DNA of 64,000 nucleotides from an uncultured Dehalococcoidia bacterium (GTDB taxonomy: Bacteria; Chloroflexota; Dehalococcoidia; Tepidiformales; Tepidiformaceae). The notes beneath the pieces were generated by a model. That model ran no database searches and had not been told where the DNA came from. It saw only the letters and a list, made by a program, of their open reading frames with translations. Below are positions 55,698 through 64,000 of the stretch, in pieces; the stretch's first letter is position 1, and the number at the start of each line of letters is the position of its first letter. The position numbers were made by a program, and so were the translations under genes. The DNA lies in the NCBI GenBank assembly GCA_938015525.1, contig CALLPC010000003.1, forward strand, positions 1-64,000, written 5' to 3'.

Positions 55698-56701
55698 GGT
55701 TCCTCCGGCGGCCGGAAGGCGTGGAATTTCATTTCGCGGAGCTCCTGCTCGAGCACCTGGATCTGCTTCCGGCGCTGTTTTTCGTACATGGCGTTGAACT
55801 TGGCGAACTCTTCGCGGACGTGGTCGACGACTTCGGCGATGTCCCGGCGCATGTTGGCGACGCGTTCGCCGAGGCCGGAGTGGCGTCCTTCGAGGAGGGT
55901 GATTTCGCCCTGGAGTTTGTCGATGACGCCGACGAGGCGGTCGGTGACCTCTTCCAGCTGGTTGATGCGATTGTCGATGCGGTGGTGTTCTTCGCGCCAG
56001 AGGGCGATCTCTTCGATGAGCTCCTGGCGGTAGTCGCGCTCGTGGGTGACGGTACTGATGAGCTCTTCGTTCCGGCGGACCATCTCGCCGACGACCTGGA
56101 GGCGTTCGAAGACGACGTCGAAGCGGTCGTCGAGGTCACCGAGGAGGACCTGTTTGACCCGTTCTTCGAGGTCGCGGTTGACTTCGATGGCGCGGTCGAG
56201 GCGGAGGCCGAACTGGTGGACCTGCTGTTCCGTTTCGCGCTGGCGCTCGAGGAGGGCCTGGAGCTGGTGGGTGAGCTGGGAGGTTTGCTGCTGGACCTGG
56301 GCGATATCGGCGAGGACGAGGCCGAGCTGGTGGGCAGCGGCATCGACGCGGCGGATGACGTCGGAGCGCTCCTGGCGGTCGTATTCGGACTCGGCGCGGA
56401 GGAGGCGGTGCTGGTGTTCGGACTCTGCGCGGGCGGTGCTGACGGCCTGGCGGAGCTCTTCCATGGCCTGGTCGAGGCTGGTGAGCTTCTCGGGGAGGCC
56501 GCGGAAGGGGAGGAGGCGGGGTTCGACGTCGCGGAGCTGGCGCTCGGCGGCGTCGAGCTGCTCGGCGAGGTCCTGGACCTGGCGGCGGAGCTGGTCGAGG
56601 AGGGCGAGGTGGCGGGCCTGTTCTTCGCGGGTAGCGCGGAGCTGCTGTTCGAGAAAGGTGAGGAGCTCGGTGATGGCCTGGGCCTGGGGTTCGCCGGGCA
56701 C
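55694..56701 (-). CDS. Coiled-coil protein between hom and thrC
   Basis: 335 aa, almost entirely predicted coiled coil: heptad-rich stretches such as LTHQLQALLERQRETEQQVHQ and DRLVGVIDKLQGEITLLEGR, strongly acidic with Gln and Arg, no membrane helix and no Cys. No enzyme motif and no family recognised. It begins 1 nt after the hom stop and its stop overlaps thrC by 4 nt. A scaffold or cytoskeletal-like role is guessed; a direct link to threonine synthesis is not shown. Confidence 0.75.
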   Translation of the reverse strand: MPGEPQAQAITELLTFLEQQLRATREEQARHLALLDQLRRQVQDLAEQLDAAERQLRDVEPRLLPFRGLPEKLTSLDQAMEELRQAVSTARAESEHQHRLLRAESEYDRQERSDVIRRVDAAAHQLGLVLADIAQVQQQTSQLTHQLQALLERQRETEQQVHQFGLRLDRAIEVNRDLEERVKQVLLGDLDDRFDVVFERLQVVGEMVRRNEELISTVTHERDYRQELIEEIALWREEHHRIDNRINQLEEVTDRLVGVIDKLQGEITLLEGRHSGLGERVANMRRDIAEVVDHVREEFAKFNAMYEKQRRKQIQVLEQELREMKFHAFRPPEEP

Positions 56702-56702
56702 G

Positions 56703-58055
56703 TCAGCCCTCCACGCGGAGGAAGCTGGAGACCTGGACGACGACGGGGAGGGTGGCGATGTCGCGGAGGGCGGCCTGGACGGCGCCTTCGCGGGCGCGGT
56801 GGGTCATGATGACGAGGTCGGCCGTCTGGGCGTCGGTGTCGGTTTCTTTCTGGCTGACGGCGGCGATGCTGACCTGGTGGTCGCCGAGGGTGCGGGCGAT
56901 CTGGGCGAGGACGCCGGGTTTATCGGTGACCTTCACGCGGAGATAGTAGCGGGTTTCGAGGTGTTCGAGGCCGAGGATGGGGATATCGCCTTCGGGGCCC
57001 CAGTATTTCCGTTCGCGGGCGCCGAGGACGATGGCGTGGGCGAGGTCGAGGAGGTCGGCGACGACGGCGGAGGCGGTTGGTTCGGAGCCGGCGCCGCGGC
57101 CCTGGAAGAGGACGGTGCCGGTAAGGTCGCCGTGGACCTGGACGGCGTTGTAGACGCCGTCGACGCGGGCGAGGGGTTCGTGGAGGGGGATGAAGGCGGG
57201 AGCGACGCGGGCGATGATGCCGTCGGCGGTGCGCTCGGCGATGGCGAGGAGTTTGATGGCGTAGCCGAGCTCGCGGGCGGCTTCGAAGTCGCTGGCGGAG
57301 AGGCGGGTGATGCCCTCGGTGTGGACCTGGGAGGGGTGGACGCGGGTGCGAAAGCCGAGGGTCGCCATGATGGCGAGCTTGTAGGCGGCGTCGTAGCCTT
57401 CGACGTCGTTGGTGGGGTCGGGTTCGGCGTAACCGAGCTCCTGGGCGGCGCGGAGGGCTTCCTGGTAGCCGCCGGGCGGGGGCTGGAGGCCCTGGCGGTG
57501 GAGGGCTTCGGCGACGGCGGCGTTGTTTGCCATGCTGGTGAGGATGTAGTTGGTGGTGCCGTTGATGATGGCGCGGATGGAGGTGATTTTGTTGGCGAGG
57601 AGGTCGCGCCGGAGGGGGGCGATGAGGGGGATGCCGCCGCCGACGCTGGCTTCGAACATGATGTCGAGGCCGCGGCGGTGGGCTTCGGCGAGGAGGGCGG
57701 GGCCGGATTTGGCGATGAGCTCTTTGTTGGCGGTGACGACGTGTTTGCCGGCTTCGATGGCGCGGCGGATGTAGGTGCCGGCTGGCTCTTCGCCGCCGAT
57801 GACTTCGACGACGATGGCGATCTCGGGGTCGGTGAGGATGGCGTCGACGTCGTCGGTGATGGTGCCGGGGGGGAGTTCGACGGCACGGGGTTTGCGCACG
57901 TCACGGACGGCGGCGCGGCGGACGACGATCTCGGCGCCGACCTGGCGGGCGAAGTAATCGCGCCGCTCGAGGAGGGCGCGGGCGACGCCGGAGCCGACGA
58001 CGCCGAGGCCGATGAGGCCGACACCGATCTGCCTGGGCGGGCCGCTAGTCGGCAT
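56703..58055 (-). CDS. hom: Homoserine dehydrogenase with ACT domain
   Basis: 450 aa. NAD-binding GLGVVGSGVARALL, catalytic-domain markers VTANKELIAKSG and NGTTNYILTSM with EGYDAAYKLAIMA, and a C-terminal ACT domain (~365-450, RVKVTDKPGVLAQIARTLG) that normally senses threonine. It reduces aspartate semialdehyde to homoserine. ATG 58055 lies inside the end of the upstream foldase gene, so it is translationally coupled. Operon: surA-like, hom, coiled-coil, thrC. Confidence 0.95.
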   Translation of the reverse strand: MPTSGPPRQIGVGLIGLGVVGSGVARALLERRDYFARQVGAEIVVRRAAVRDVRKPRAVELPPGTITDDVDAILTDPEIAIVVEVIGGEEPAGTYIRRAIEAGKHVVTANKELIAKSGPALLAEAHRRGLDIMFEASVGGGIPLIAPLRRDLLANKITSIRAIINGTTNYILTSMANNAAVAEALHRQGLQPPPGGYQEALRAAQELGYAEPDPTNDVEGYDAAYKLAIMATLGFRTRVHPSQVHTEGITRLSASDFEAARELGYAIKLLAIAERTADGIIARVAPAFIPLHEPLARVDGVYNAVQVHGDLTGTVLFQGRGAGSEPTASAVVADLLDLAHAIVLGARERKYWGPEGDIPILGLEHLETRYYLRVKVTDKPGVLAQIARTLGDHQVSIAAVSQKETDTDAQTADLVIMTHRAREGAVQAALRDIATLPVVVQVSSFLRVEG

Positions 58056-59058
58056 GCTCCTCCGCCCAGCGGATATCGGCGCCGGTGATGGTGCGCCGGA
58101 TGGAGATGGTGGTGCGATTTTCTTTGATGAGCTCGCTGATGCGGAGGTCGGCGAGCTGGGATTTCTGGGTCTCGGAGGGGGTGGCGTTCGGGTCGCGGCG
58201 TTCGATGCGGAGGACCCACCAGTCGCCGTTGGCGAGCTGAACGGGGCCGAGGAGGTCGCTGCCGGCGGGTTTGCCTTCGATGGCGGCCTGGACGGCGGGC
58301 GGGAGGAGTGCGGGGGGCTCGGGGTCCATGATGCCGTCTTTCTGGCGGGAGTTGAGGTCTTTGGAGGCGGTCTGGGCGACGGTGCCCATGTCCTCGCCGG
58401 CCTGGATGCGGGCGAGGACGGAGCGGGCTTCTTCTTCGGTGGTGGTGATGATGGTGCGGAGGGTGACCATTTCGGTGGTGTCGCCGAGGTCGGCAAGGAT
58501 GGCGTCTTTGAGTTTCTTGCGATAGAGCTGGGCTTCGACCCAGCGGCGGTAGTGGGCGTCGCTCATCGTGAGGGACTGGAGGCGCTGGCGGTAAAGGGTA
58601 TCGAAGGCGGTGCCGGCGCCGCCGGCGGGGACGCCGAGCTGGCTGGCAATCTCGGTGGTGACTTCTTCGGGGGTGACGGTGATGCCCCGCTCGCGTGCGA
58701 TGGTGTTGACGATGGCTTCGTTTTCGAGCTGGGTGAGGAGCTGCTGTTCGGCGAGGCTGAGGTTGATACCGGTGCCGGTGGTGGACTGGACGAAGGGGAA
58801 GAGGCGGTCGGCGTAGTACTTGAGGGTGAAGCGCTCGTCGCCGACCTGGAGGATGGTTTTTTCGGGGACGCGGAAGTTCTGGTCGTACCACCGCCAGCCG
58901 AGGAGGCCGAGGACGATGACGAGGAGGAGGGAGGCTCCGCCGAGGATGGCGAGGCGGAGGGTCTCCTCGGCGGTGAGGAGGGTGCGCCCGCGGGAGGGGG
59001 TGCGGGTTTCGCGGGGGCGCGGCCTCGGGAGGGCGGTGGTGCGTTCGCGTCGGGCCAT
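58045..59058 (-). CDS. Membrane-anchored SurA-like/parvulin peptidyl-prolyl isomerase
   Basis: 337 aa. Basic N-terminus, one membrane anchor (about 35-56), a SurA-N-like helical chaperone region (LSLAEQQLLTQLENEAIV, ITVTPEEVTTEI), and a PpiC/parvulin-like domain (~200-300, ARSVLARIQAGEDMGTVAQ, DLLGPVQLANGDWWVLRI). It would assist folding of exported proteins outside the membrane. Active-site residues of parvulins are only partly recognisable, so chaperone rather than isomerase function is possible. Confidence 0.82.
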   Translation of the reverse strand: MARRERTTALPRPRPRETRTPSRGRTLLTAEETLRLAILGGASLLLVIVLGLLGWRWYDQNFRVPEKTILQVGDERFTLKYYADRLFPFVQSTTGTGINLSLAEQQLLTQLENEAIVNTIARERGITVTPEEVTTEIASQLGVPAGGAGTAFDTLYRQRLQSLTMSDAHYRRWVEAQLYRKKLKDAILADLGDTTEMVTLRTIITTTEEEARSVLARIQAGEDMGTVAQTASKDLNSRQKDGIMDPEPPALLPPAVQAAIEGKPAGSDLLGPVQLANGDWWVLRIERRDPNATPSETQKSQLADLRISELIKENRTTISIRRTITGADIRWAEEHAD

Positions 59059-59091
59059 GGGCTGCTCCGGTGGGTGCCGCGGCGGGCGGGG

Positions 59092-59415
59092 CTAGCCGCG
59101 GATGGGGAAGATGCCCGTTTTGCGGATGTGTTCGAGGGTGTAGGGGAGGAGGGCGAGGTGGCGGGCGCGCTTGATGGCGGTGGCGACGAGCCGCTGGTGT
59201 TTGAGGCAGGTGCCGGTCTTGCGGCGGGGTTCGATTTTGCCGCGTTCGGAGATGTGCATGCGGAGGCGGGCGATGTCCTTGTAGTCGACGCCCTCCATCT
59301 TCTCGACGCAGTAGCGGCAGACTTTGCGGCGGTTGGTGTAGCGGGGGCGCTGCTGGCGAGCGGGGCGCTCGCCTTCGGGGGCGGGTGCGGCGGTGGTGCG
59401 TTCTTCAGAGGTCAT
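59092..59415 (-). CDS. rpsR: 30S ribosomal protein S18
   Basis: 107 aa, longer than usual because of a 30-residue N-terminal extension ([20 protein letters not shown]). Core: [40 protein letters not shown], and [12 protein letters not shown]. Binds 16S rRNA with S6. Last gene of rpsF-ssb-rpsR; rplI, often next, is absent. Confidence 0.97.
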   Translation of the reverse strand: MTSEERTTAAPAPEGERPARQQRPRYTNRRKVCRYCVEKMEGVDYKDIARLRMHISERGKIEPRRKTGTCLKHQRLVATAIKRARHLALLPYTLEHIRKTGIFPIRG

Positions 59416-59515
59416 GGTCGTTCATCCTTCCCGATGGGTTCGTCTCCGGTAGTGCGGGGACCGGGGGTTCGCGGCGAGCCGGCCGCGGGCGGGCTGGCGG
59501 TGCCAGCGGGCAGTG

Positions 59516-59986
59516 CTATTCGAAGGGGAGGTCGTCGACTTCGACGTCCTCGCGGGGGATGGTGCCGTCGCGGGGGCGGCCGTAGCCGGGTTCGTCGATG
59601 AAGAGGGAGCGGTTCGAGCCGCTGGCCCAGTCGTCACCGGCGGCAGCTTCGCGCGGGCTGCCGAGGAGCTGGATGCCCTGGGCGATGACTTCGGTGCGGT
59701 AGTGGCGCTGGCCCTGGTCATCGTCCCAGGTGCGGGTCTGGACGCGCCCTTCGACGAAGAGCTGCTTGCCTTTGGTGATGTACTGGGAGACGCGCTCGGC
59801 CATGTCGCCCCAGACGACGATGTTGAACCACTCGGTCTGCTCTTCCCAGGCGCCGGTCTGCTGGTTTTTGCGGCGGTTATTGACGGCGAGGCTGAACTGG
59901 CACTGGGGGGTGCCGCTGGCGAGGTAGCGGAGCTCGGCATCGCGGCCGGCGTTGCCGATGAGGAGGATTTTGTTCAGTCCCGCCAT
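59516..59986 (-). CDS. ssb: Single-stranded DNA-binding protein
   Basis: 156 aa. OB fold with NKILLIGNAGRDAELRYL, FSLAVNNRR, TEWFNIVVWGDMAE and LFVEGRVQTR; the acidic C-terminal tip DVEVDDLPFE replaces the DDDIPF of E. coli and should bind replication partners. Homotetramer in replication and repair. 15 nt separate it from rpsF, in the conserved S6-SSB-S18 order. Confidence 0.97.
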   Translation of the reverse strand: MAGLNKILLIGNAGRDAELRYLASGTPQCQFSLAVNNRRKNQQTGAWEEQTEWFNIVVWGDMAERVSQYITKGKQLFVEGRVQTRTWDDDQGQRHYRTEVIAQGIQLLGSPREAAAGDDWASGSNRSLFIDEPGYGRPRDGTIPREDVEVDDLPFE

Positions 59987-60001
59987 GGTGGGGCCTCCGG
60001 G

Positions 60002-60454
60002 TCAGGATTCGGCCGATTCGCCGGCGGGCTCGTCGGCCGCGGCCGGAGTTTCGCTGGTTTCGGCGACGGGGGCTGTCGTCTCGGCTGGGGGGGCGGGTGC
60101 TGGCTGAGCGGCGGGCGCGGCGGCGCGGGGTTCGCGGGGCTCGCGCGGCGGCGGGGGTGCGGGCAGTTCATCGGCCCGGACGATGAGGTGACGGTAGACT
60201 TTTTCGTCGATGCGGAGGGCGGTTTCGATGCCGTTGACGGCGGAGGGCTCGGCTTCGATGCGGCTAACGATGTAGTCGGCATCGATGGCGTGGCGGATGG
60301 GGTAGGCCATGCGCCGGCGGCCCCAGTGGTCGATTTTGAGGATTTTGCCGCCGCGGGATTCGACGAGCTGTTTGAGGCGCTCTTCGCTGGCGGACGGCCC
60401 GCCGGCTTCCTGCAGGGCGAGGTCGTAGACGACGGTGAGCTCGTATTCCCTCAT
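60002..60454 (-). CDS. rpsF: 30S ribosomal protein S6
   Basis: 150 aa. The S6 fold occupies residues 1-97 (YELTVVYD, GGKILKIDHWGRRRMAYPIRH, DEKVYRHLIVR); a 50-residue Ala/Pro/Glu-rich tail follows, much longer than usual. It binds S18 and 16S rRNA. First gene of the cluster; TACCCT (complement of 60522-60527) is a possible -10 giving a 67-nt leader where S6:S18 autoregulation could act. Confidence 0.96.
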   Translation of the reverse strand: MREYELTVVYDLALQEAGGPSASEERLKQLVESRGGKILKIDHWGRRRMAYPIRHAIDADYIVSRIEAEPSAVNGIETALRIDEKVYRHLIVRADELPAPPPPREPREPRAAAPAAQPAPAPPAETTAPVAETSETPAAADEPAGESAES

Positions 60455-60540
60455 GGAACCTCGGCCCGGGCGATGGGATTGTCCTCCGCGGGGGAGAACC
60501 GTGACCCCGGGTCAACGGCTGAGGGTAACACGGGGCGGTA

Positions 60541-61809
60541 CTAGGCGGTAGCCGCTGCCGGGCGGGCGTCGGTGATGCCGGGAACGGGGTAGGCGCGGGC
60601 GAAGTCGGCGACCTCGGCGCGGACGGTCTCCCGGACGCCTTCGCCATCCGGGTCCTTGAGGACGCGGATGATCCAGGAGGCAACGCGGCGCATTTCGTCC
60701 TCTTTCATGCCGCGGCTGGTGAGGGCGGGGGTGCCGAGGCGGAGGCCGCTGGTGACGTAGGCGGAGCGCTGGTCGTAGGGGATGGTGTTCCGGTTGGTGA
60801 TGATGCCGGCGCCCTGGAGGGCGTTCTGGGCTTTGAGGCCGCTGATGCCGACGGAGCCGCAATCGACGAGGATGAGGTGGTTATCGGTGCCGCCGGAGAC
60901 GAGGCGGAGGCCGGCGCGCTGGAGTTCTTCGGCGAGGACGGCGGCGTTGCGGACGACCTGGGCGGCGTAGTCGCGGAATTCGGGTCGGAGGGCTTCGCCG
61001 AAGGCGACGGCCTTGGCGGCGATGCTGTGGAGGTGGGGGCCGCCCTGCGTGCCGGGGAAGACGCCGCGGTCGAGGGCGTCGGCATGCTCGGCTTTGCAGA
61101 GCGCAAGGGCGCCGCGCGGGCCGCGGAGGGTCTTGTGGGTGGTGGTGGTCACGACGTCGGCGTGGGGCACGGGACTGGGGTGGGCGCCACCGGCGACGAG
61201 GCCGGCGATGTGGGACATATCGGCCATGAGGAGGGCGCCGACTTCGCGGGCGACCTCGGCGAAGGCGGCGAAATCGATGCGGCGCGGGTAGGCAGTGGCG
61301 CCGGCGACGATGATGCGGGGCCGGGCTTCGCGGGCGAGCCGGCGGACCTCGGCCATGTCGATGGTCTCAGTTTCGCGGTCGACGGTGTAGGGGACGAAGC
61401 GGTAGAAGCGGCCGGAGAAGTTGACGGGGGAGCCGTGGGTGAGGTGGCCGCCCTGGGAGAGCTCCATGCCCATGATGGTGTCGCCCGGGCTGGCGAAGGC
61501 GAGGTAGGCGGCCATGTTCGCCTCGGCGCCGCTGGTGGGCTGGACGTTGGCGTGGTCGGCGCCGAAGAGCTGTTTCGCGCGGTCGATGGCGAGCTGTTCG
61601 AGACGGTCGGCGTGCTGGTTGCCGGCGTAGTACCGCTTGCCGGGGTAGCCCTCGGCGTACTTGTTGGTGAAGACGGAGCCGGTAGCTTCGAGGACGGCCG
61701 CGGAGGCGTAGTTTTCGCTGGCGATCATCTCGAGTGATTCGACCTGGCGGATGCGCTCGTCCTCGATGATGGCGGCGACGTCGGGGTCGGCGTGGCGGAG
61801 GATGGACAT
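60541..61809 (-). CDS. glyA: Serine hydroxymethyltransferase
   Basis: 422 aa. Typical N-terminus ([16 protein letters not shown]), [22 protein letters not shown], the PLP lysine in [19 protein letters not shown], and [15 protein letters not shown]. It converts serine plus tetrahydrofolate to glycine and methylene-THF. ATG 61809 has GGAGCC upstream; TACCCT (complement of 61848-61853) is the probable -10. It precedes rpsF on the same strand by ~90 nt. Confidence 0.97.
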   Translation of the reverse strand: MSILRHADPDVAAIIEDERIRQVESLEMIASENYASAAVLEATGSVFTNKYAEGYPGKRYYAGNQHADRLEQLAIDRAKQLFGADHANVQPTSGAEANMAAYLAFASPGDTIMGMELSQGGHLTHGSPVNFSGRFYRFVPYTVDRETETIDMAEVRRLAREARPRIIVAGATAYPRRIDFAAFAEVAREVGALLMADMSHIAGLVAGGAHPSPVPHADVVTTTTHKTLRGPRGALALCKAEHADALDRGVFPGTQGGPHLHSIAAKAVAFGEALRPEFRDYAAQVVRNAAVLAEELQRAGLRLVSGGTDNHLILVDCGSVGISGLKAQNALQGAGIITNRNTIPYDQRSAYVTSGLRLGTPALTSRGMKEDEMRRVASWIIRVLKDPDGEGVRETVRAEVADFARAYPVPGITDARPAAATA

Positions 61810-61860
61810 GGGGGCTCCGGGGATGGGGTTGGTGGGCGTTCGGGTCTAGGGTAGCAGGGG

Positions 61861-61890
61861 AAGGTTGGAGGTTGGAGCGGGGAGCGGGGA
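61861..61890. repeat. Dispersed AGGTTGG-type repeat, copy 2
   Basis: AAGGTTGGAGGTTGGAGCGG followed by GGAGCGGGGAGG in the gap between the glyA promoter and the end of the SGNH-like gene. Matches the 37.6-kb copy, including the GGGGAGCGGGGA string. Confidence 0.5.
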
Positions 61891-61892
61891 GG

Positions 61893-62639
61893 TCAGGGGC
61901 GGGGGGCGGTGTGGGTGGAGTGCCAGGCGCGGAGGAGGAGTTCGTATTCGTGGTCGGCGCGGCGGGCGTGGCCGCGGGCGTTGACGTGGGTGAGGTCGGC
62001 CTGGAGTTCGTCGGGGGCCGGGGGTTCGCCGGGGCCAGGGGCGCAGTAGCTGACATGAAGCCGCTCGCAGGTCTCGCCGACCAGCCGGCCGAATTCGTCA
62101 CACCGGCGGCGTGATTCGGCAGCGACCCGGGGCGGGAGGGGCAGGCCGAGGGGCATCGGGCCCCGGACACCGAGGGCAACTTCTTCATGGCGGATGATGC
62201 GGCGGATGGCCTCTTCGACCCGGCGGGCGCAGTCATCGGGTGCGAAGTAGTAGGCGTAGCCGAGGGTGCCGAGGGCGGCCCGCCGGAGGCCGCGGAAGAG
62301 TCGGTTGTGGGCAATCGCTGGGATGGCCGAGGCGCGGCGGCCGAGCCTGCCGAGGGGACCGCCCAGCGGGAGGCGGGAGTGCTGAAGACGGAGCGGGGCG
62401 GAGGGGAACGCGACCCAGAAGGAGGCGACGGCGAGGAAGACGGCATCGGGCCGTTCGCGCTCGACCCAGCGTTCGATGACGTCGGCGTAGGCTTCGTTCG
62501 GCCAGGCGGATTTGAGGACCGTTTCGACCGGTTCGCCGATGGCGGCGGCAAGGCGTTCCTGGACGATGTGCCAGGAGCGCTCGTGGGGCTGGAGGGGGCC
62601 GTAGACGTCGTCGGAGGTGCCGATGCGGAGGAGCTTCAC
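61893..62639 (-). CDS. SGNH/GDSL-like hydrolase (intact paralogue of 46.4-kb pseudogene)
   Basis: 248 aa from GTG 62639. The N-terminal RIGTSDDVYGP is a divergent block I; the C-terminal DLTHVNARGH fits the block V Asp-x-x-His of SGNH hydrolases. No signal peptide. FFAPDDCARRVEEAIRRIIRHE-like helices occur between (residues ~145-165). Likely an esterase of unknown substrate, possibly sugar O-acyl. TACAGT (complement of 62647-62652) is 7 nt before the start, so leaderless. Confidence 0.6.
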   Translation of the reverse strand: MKLLRIGTSDDVYGPLQPHERSWHIVQERLAAAIGEPVETVLKSAWPNEAYADVIERWVERERPDAVFLAVASFWVAFPSAPLRLQHSRLPLGGPLGRLGRRASAIPAIAHNRLFRGLRRAALGTLGYAYYFAPDDCARRVEEAIRRIIRHEEVALGVRGPMPLGLPLPPRVAAESRRRCDEFGRLVGETCERLHVSYCAPGPGEPPAPDELQADLTHVNARGHARRADHEYELLLRAWHSTHTAPRP

Positions 62640-62646
62640 GGGAAGG

Positions 62647-62652
62647 ACTGTA
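62647..62652 (-). promoter_or_regulatory. -10 element of leaderless SGNH-like gene (TACAGT)
   Basis: On the - strand TACAGT is followed by CCTTCCC and GTG 62639, with no ribosome site. Confidence 0.55.
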
Positions 62653-62667
62653 CACCTGGGCGGGAGA

Positions 62668-62696
62668 TTAGAGGTGAGAGGTTGGAGGTTGGAGGT
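62668..62696. repeat. Dispersed AGGTTGG-type repeat, copy 3 (forms a gene's C-terminus)
   Basis: TTAGAGGTGAGAGGTTGGAG continued by GTTGGAGGT. The end of the methyltransferase gene reads into this copy, so its last residues (QPPTSHL) are repeat-encoded. Confidence 0.5.
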
Positions 62697-63378
62697 GGAA
62701 GACGAAGAGGGCGTGGCCCTGTTCGCCGCGTTCGTAGGCCTGGACGAGGTAGGCGACGAGGTCGAGCTGGCGGAGGTAGGTGCGGGTGCCGTAGCGGCCT
62801 TCGAAGTAGGGGCGGCGACGGACGAGCTCAGCCTCGGCGGTGCGCCAGGTGTGGGCGGCCTCGGCAGATAGCGGGCGGTGGGCGACCAGCCGCCAGCCGG
62901 CCTGCTCCCAGTCGGCGATGAAGGCATCGAGGCCGCCGCGGGCATCGGAGGGTGCCTCGCAGCAAAGGCAGAGGGTGGCGCCCGGGGCGGCGATGCGGTT
63001 GAACTCGTGGTAGGCGAGTTCGGTGTCGAGCGCCCAGATACTGTCGAACGCGGCATCGCGGAAGGGGAGGCGGCGGTTATCGGCGGCGACCCACTGGACG
63101 GTGCGGCCGCCGGGGAGCTCCCGGCCGGCGGCGAGGAAATCGGGATTCAGGTCGCTGGCGATGGCGCGGCAGCCGGTCTCGGCGGCGGCGAGGCGGGCGG
63201 CGGCCCCGACGAAGGCGCCGGCATCGAGCATCCTCCGGCCGGGGGCGAGCCGGGCGTGCTTCAGGAGCCAGCGGGTGGTTTCGAGGCCGCCGACGTGGTT
63301 GTGTTCGCCGAGGAGGTCGATCCACCAGGCGGCGTAGTCATCGGCGAGGCGCTGGAGGGCGGGGTGGGGGGCGGGCAC
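62668..63378 (-). CDS. Class I SAM-dependent methyltransferase
   Basis: 236 aa from GTG 63378. GRRMLDAGAFVGAAARL is the SAM motif I, followed by AIASDLNPDFLA and WVAADNRRLPFRDAAFDSIWALDTE, with a late AYHEFNRIAAPGATLCLCCE. Small-molecule substrate unknown. TATCCT (complement of 63385-63390) sits 6 nt before the GTG. The last seven residues come from a dispersed repeat, which suggests the original stop was altered by repeat insertion. Confidence 0.8.
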   Translation of the reverse strand: MPAPHPALQRLADDYAAWWIDLLGEHNHVGGLETTRWLLKHARLAPGRRMLDAGAFVGAAARLAAAETGCRAIASDLNPDFLAAGRELPGGRTVQWVAADNRRLPFRDAAFDSIWALDTELAYHEFNRIAAPGATLCLCCEAPSDARGGLDAFIADWEQAGWRLVAHRPLSAEAAHTWRTAEAELVRRRPYFEGRYGTRTYLRQLDLVAYLVQAYERGEQGHALFVFHLQPPTSHL

Positions 63379-63384
63379 GAGTCG

Positions 63385-63438
63385 AGGATATCGGAGCCCC
63401 GGGCTGGAGGGGAGGGAAGGCAGGGGATCGTGTAGGCT
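63385..63438. promoter_or_regulatory. Divergent pair of leaderless -10 elements
   Basis: Leftward TATCCT (complement of 63385-63390) is 6 nt before GTG 63378; rightward TAGGCT (63433-63438) is 6 nt before ATG 63445. Both genes lack a Shine-Dalgarno. The 42 bp between the two hexamers leave room for at most one regulator. Confidence 0.6.
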
Positions 63439-63444
63439 GGGAGT

Positions 63445-63816
63445 ATGGCCGAGCAGTACGCAGCACGGGATACCCGGACGGGACTGGAGGTGGCGGTGAC
63501 GGGCGAGTTCCCGCCGCACCCGGATGACCGGGTCCGGATTGCGCGGACGACGACGCTGTTCACGCGGCTGATGTCAACCATCCTGTCGACGCCGAACGAG
63601 ACGGAGCGGCGGGAGCGGTTCCTGGCGATCGAGACGCAGCTGGAGCTGGCGGATGCGCTCATCCGGCAGGACATGGAAGAGGTGCAGGGGCTGATGCGGA
63701 AGACGCTGGAGCGGATGGGCATCACGCCGGAGCAGATGGATGAGATGGCGCGGAAGATTCTCGAGCAGCTGCGGGAGCGGGGCGACTTCGATTTTCCGCC
63801 GTCGCTCGATTCATAA
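63445..63816 (+). CDS. Small helical protein of unknown function
   Basis: 123 aa, acidic, without Cys or membrane helix. The C-terminal two thirds are amphipathic helices with Met/Glu/Leu heptads (LELADALIRQDMEEVQGLMRKTLERM, split over two helices) and end DFDFPPSLDS. No family recognised. Starts leaderless and is convergent with the partial gene at the right edge. Confidence 0.7.
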   Translation: MAEQYAARDTRTGLEVAVTGEFPPHPDDRVRIARTTTLFTRLMSTILSTPNETERRERFLAIETQLELADALIRQDMEEVQGLMRKTLERMGITPEQMDEMARKILEQLRERGDFDFPPSLDS

Positions 63817-63836
63817 CCGGCACGGCCGCGGGCGGG

Positions 63837-64000
63837 TCAGGGGAGGATGGCGGGGTCGTCCCAGCCGGGCGGGGCATCGGGTGCCCAGCTGATGCCGAGG
63901 AGGCTATCGCCGCGGGTGCGGTCGACGGGGCGAAAGAGCTCCCACTCCTCGGGGGACGCTTCGATTTCGATGATGGGCCAGCCGATGGGCGCGCCGGTAC
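63837..64000 (-). CDS. Partial gene at right edge (C-terminal 54 residues)
   Basis: Only the C-terminus is in the window: PIGWPIIEIEASPEEWELF, then DRTRGDSLLGISWAPDAPPG and WDDPAILP before the stop (complement of 63837-63839). Trp/Pro-rich, no recognisable family from this fragment. Confidence 0.6.
   Translation of the reverse strand, partial: TGAPIGWPIIEIEASPEEWELFRPVDRTRGDSLLGISWAPDAPPGWDDPAILP

Overview
The window looks like chromosome of a thermophilic, high-GC member of Chloroflexota, most likely a Tepidiforma-like lineage of Dehalococcoidia. This is an inference from several signs: roughly 70% GC, CIRCE-controlled groESL, DUF5667 and ECF sigma genes, lipoproteins but no outer-membrane machinery, and a polyester hydrolase that is close (from memory) to LCC and to BhrPETase, the latter from a hot-spring Chloroflexota bin. 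No rRNA, tRNA, CRISPR array, insertion sequence or replication origin was recognised. The + strand is G-rich in genes of both orientations: + genes end codons in G, - genes in C. The window therefore seems to lie inside one replichore. The PET-hydrolase gene and the 29.9-33.2 kb block lack this skew and look recently acquired.

Layout. 0-2 kb: MoxR ATPase and VWA protein. 2.2-3.5 kb: acyl-CoA dehydrogenase. 3.6-4.6 kb: secreted PET hydrolase/cutinase with its own near-consensus promoter. 4.7-9.9 kb: sirtuin, beta-lactamase-fold esterase, ferric-reductase-like flavoprotein and PAP2 phosphatase. 10-14.4 kb: TlpA-like thioredoxin, PhoB/PhoR-like two-component pair, MscL and an alcohol dehydrogenase. 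14.4-16.6 kb: groEL-groES with CIRCE. 16.7-25.6 kb: crotonase, alkylsulfatase-like hydrolase, cupredoxin lipoprotein, three MFS transporters, proB and small membrane or lipoproteins. 25.6-27.2 kb: leuA.

27.5-29.9 kb holds two tandem ferritin-like paralogues. The first has a complete carboxylate-bridged diiron ligand set; the second has lost five of the six ligands. This arrangement recalls the alpha/beta subunits of multicomponent monooxygenases and is the best candidate here for an undescribed system. 29.9-33.2 kb: three overlapping genes (AlkP-superfamily, Gfo/Idh/MocA, glycosyltransferase 2). 33.2-37.6 kb: MBL hydrolase, nitroreductase, and a five-gene operon with two crotonase homologues flanking two tiny paralogues. 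37.6-40.2 kb: lipoprotein, DUF5667 protein and ECF sigma factor. 40.2-44.3 kb: CorA-like and MgtC/DUF4010 transporters, a nuclease-lamin-tail lipoprotein and a methyltransferase. 44.4-54.6 kb: gyrB, a decayed SGNH-like gene, thioesterase, M20 peptidase, GH-A-like protein, NarL-type two-component pair, two PPOX proteins and PPK2. 54.6-63.8 kb: thrC, a coiled-coil gene, hom and a SurA-like foldase in one operon; rpsR-ssb-rpsF; glyA; an intact SGNH-like gene; a methyltransferase.

Control. A -10 hexamer of the form TANNNT recurs upstream of many genes. In about a dozen cases it sits only 6-8 nt before an ATG or GTG with no Shine-Dalgarno sequence, implying leaderless mRNAs. Several divergent or promoter regions carry clear inverted or direct repeats that look like operators.
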